Origin: Bettongia penicillata ogilbyi
Taxonomy: Eukaryota; Chordata; Mammalia; Diprotodontia; Potoroidae
Assembly (NCBI GenBank): GCA_023548195.1
Contig: JAJHZJ010000014.1
Location: 18,797,718 to 18,861,717 of the forward strand
Length of the DNA: 64,000 nt
Reading direction: 5' to 3'
Below the pieces are notes generated by a model. It made no database searches and was not told the origin of the DNA. It saw only the letters and a list, made by a program, of their open reading frames with translations. Made by a program: the position numbers and the translations under genes. Positions within the stretch are counted from its first letter, which is position 1; every line of letters begins with the position of its first letter. Of this stretch, positions 48,167 to 64,000 are shown one piece after another.

Positions 48167-48277
48167 ATGCAGAACTCATACCTCTTTCATCGCGGCACAG
48201 ACTTCCTTTATTCCTTTTCCCCTTTAAGTTCTTGCTGTCTGCTCCTGGGATCAACAGGAGGGACCCGGGTGGCCTGA
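48167..48277 (+). other. Possible upstream ORF in the PAX9 5' leader (36 codons)
   Basis: An ATG at 48167 in weak context (A at -3 but C at +4) opens a frame of 36 codons that closes at TGA 48275-48277, 88 bases before the PAX9 ATG. It would be a uORF if transcription starts upstream of 48167. There is no sign that the peptide itself matters; its effect, if any, would be on translation of PAX9. Confidence 0.3.
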
Positions 48278-48365
48278 GGTAGAAGAGACTGAAGCACTGA
48301 AGAGGTAGTGAAAATTAGTTCTTGGGATTCTGGAGCGGCTGTTCTTTGGTATCCTGCTCAAAGCA

Positions 48366-63864
<15,499 letters not shown>

Positions 63865-64000
63865 TATGAAGTTCAATTTTGAACAATTTCATCCCAGCCT
63901 GTCTCATTCTGCATCAGCCAGTCCTCTTTTTGCCCCACCAGGCCATACTACCCTATCCCTTCTGTTCCCGAATCTTTCCCACCTCCTTTTCTAGATTCAC
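63865..64000 (+). other. PAX9: Start of the PAX9 3' UTR (cut by window end)
   Basis: These 136 bases follow the PAX9 stop in the same exon. They are pyrimidine-rich and contain no AATAAA, so the transcript continues past the window. Confidence 0.8.

Overview
The window is vertebrate nuclear DNA, almost certainly from a marsupial. The evidence is the repeat set: L1 copies with a metatherian-type 3' end, an ORF1-only (HAL1-like) element, tRNA-headed SINEs beginning GGGGCAGCTAGGTGG, a SINE with an RTE/BovB-type tail, and old MIR, L2 and CR1-type relics. I cannot name the species. There is one protein-coding gene, PAX9, on the + strand. Its four coding exons (48366-48369, 49226-49852, 53411-53550, 63610-63864) join in frame into 341 codons, the usual PAX9 length, and every intron is GT-AG. 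The window ends 136 bases after the stop codon, so the 3' UTR is cut off.

Layout. 1-8,400 is intergenic, with L1 3' ends at about 395-580 and 4,372-4,665, a perfect 237-bp tandem duplication (3387-3860) and several microsatellites. 8,449-12,905 is an antisense L1 that has lost the 3' third of ORF2. 13,190-16,480 is an old L2 into which a SINE and a 449-bp LTR-like element have inserted. 17,000-21,000 holds weak retroviral pol and RTE relics. 21,990-26,055 is a stack of antisense L1 3' portions. 27,729-30,832 is a SINE split by an ORF1-only element with an 11-bp target-site duplication. From about 31,760 to 47,880 recognisable transposons become sparse, as is common upstream of a developmental regulator; this is where I would expect distal control elements. 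The PAX9 promoter and first exon lie at about 47,890-48,369. Introns of about 0.86, 3.56 and 10.06 kb follow, with simple repeats, MIR relics and one striking homeodomain-type motif pair (52488-52510).

No other host gene, RNA gene, CRISPR array or novel gene system is visible. In placental mammals the neighbouring genes are NKX2-8/NKX2-1 upstream and SLC25A21 downstream; neither enters this window. The most informative items are the PAX9 gene structure, the nested insertions with readable target-site duplications, the perfect tandem duplication, and motif-level candidates for PAX9 regulation. All regulatory calls are inference from motifs alone.
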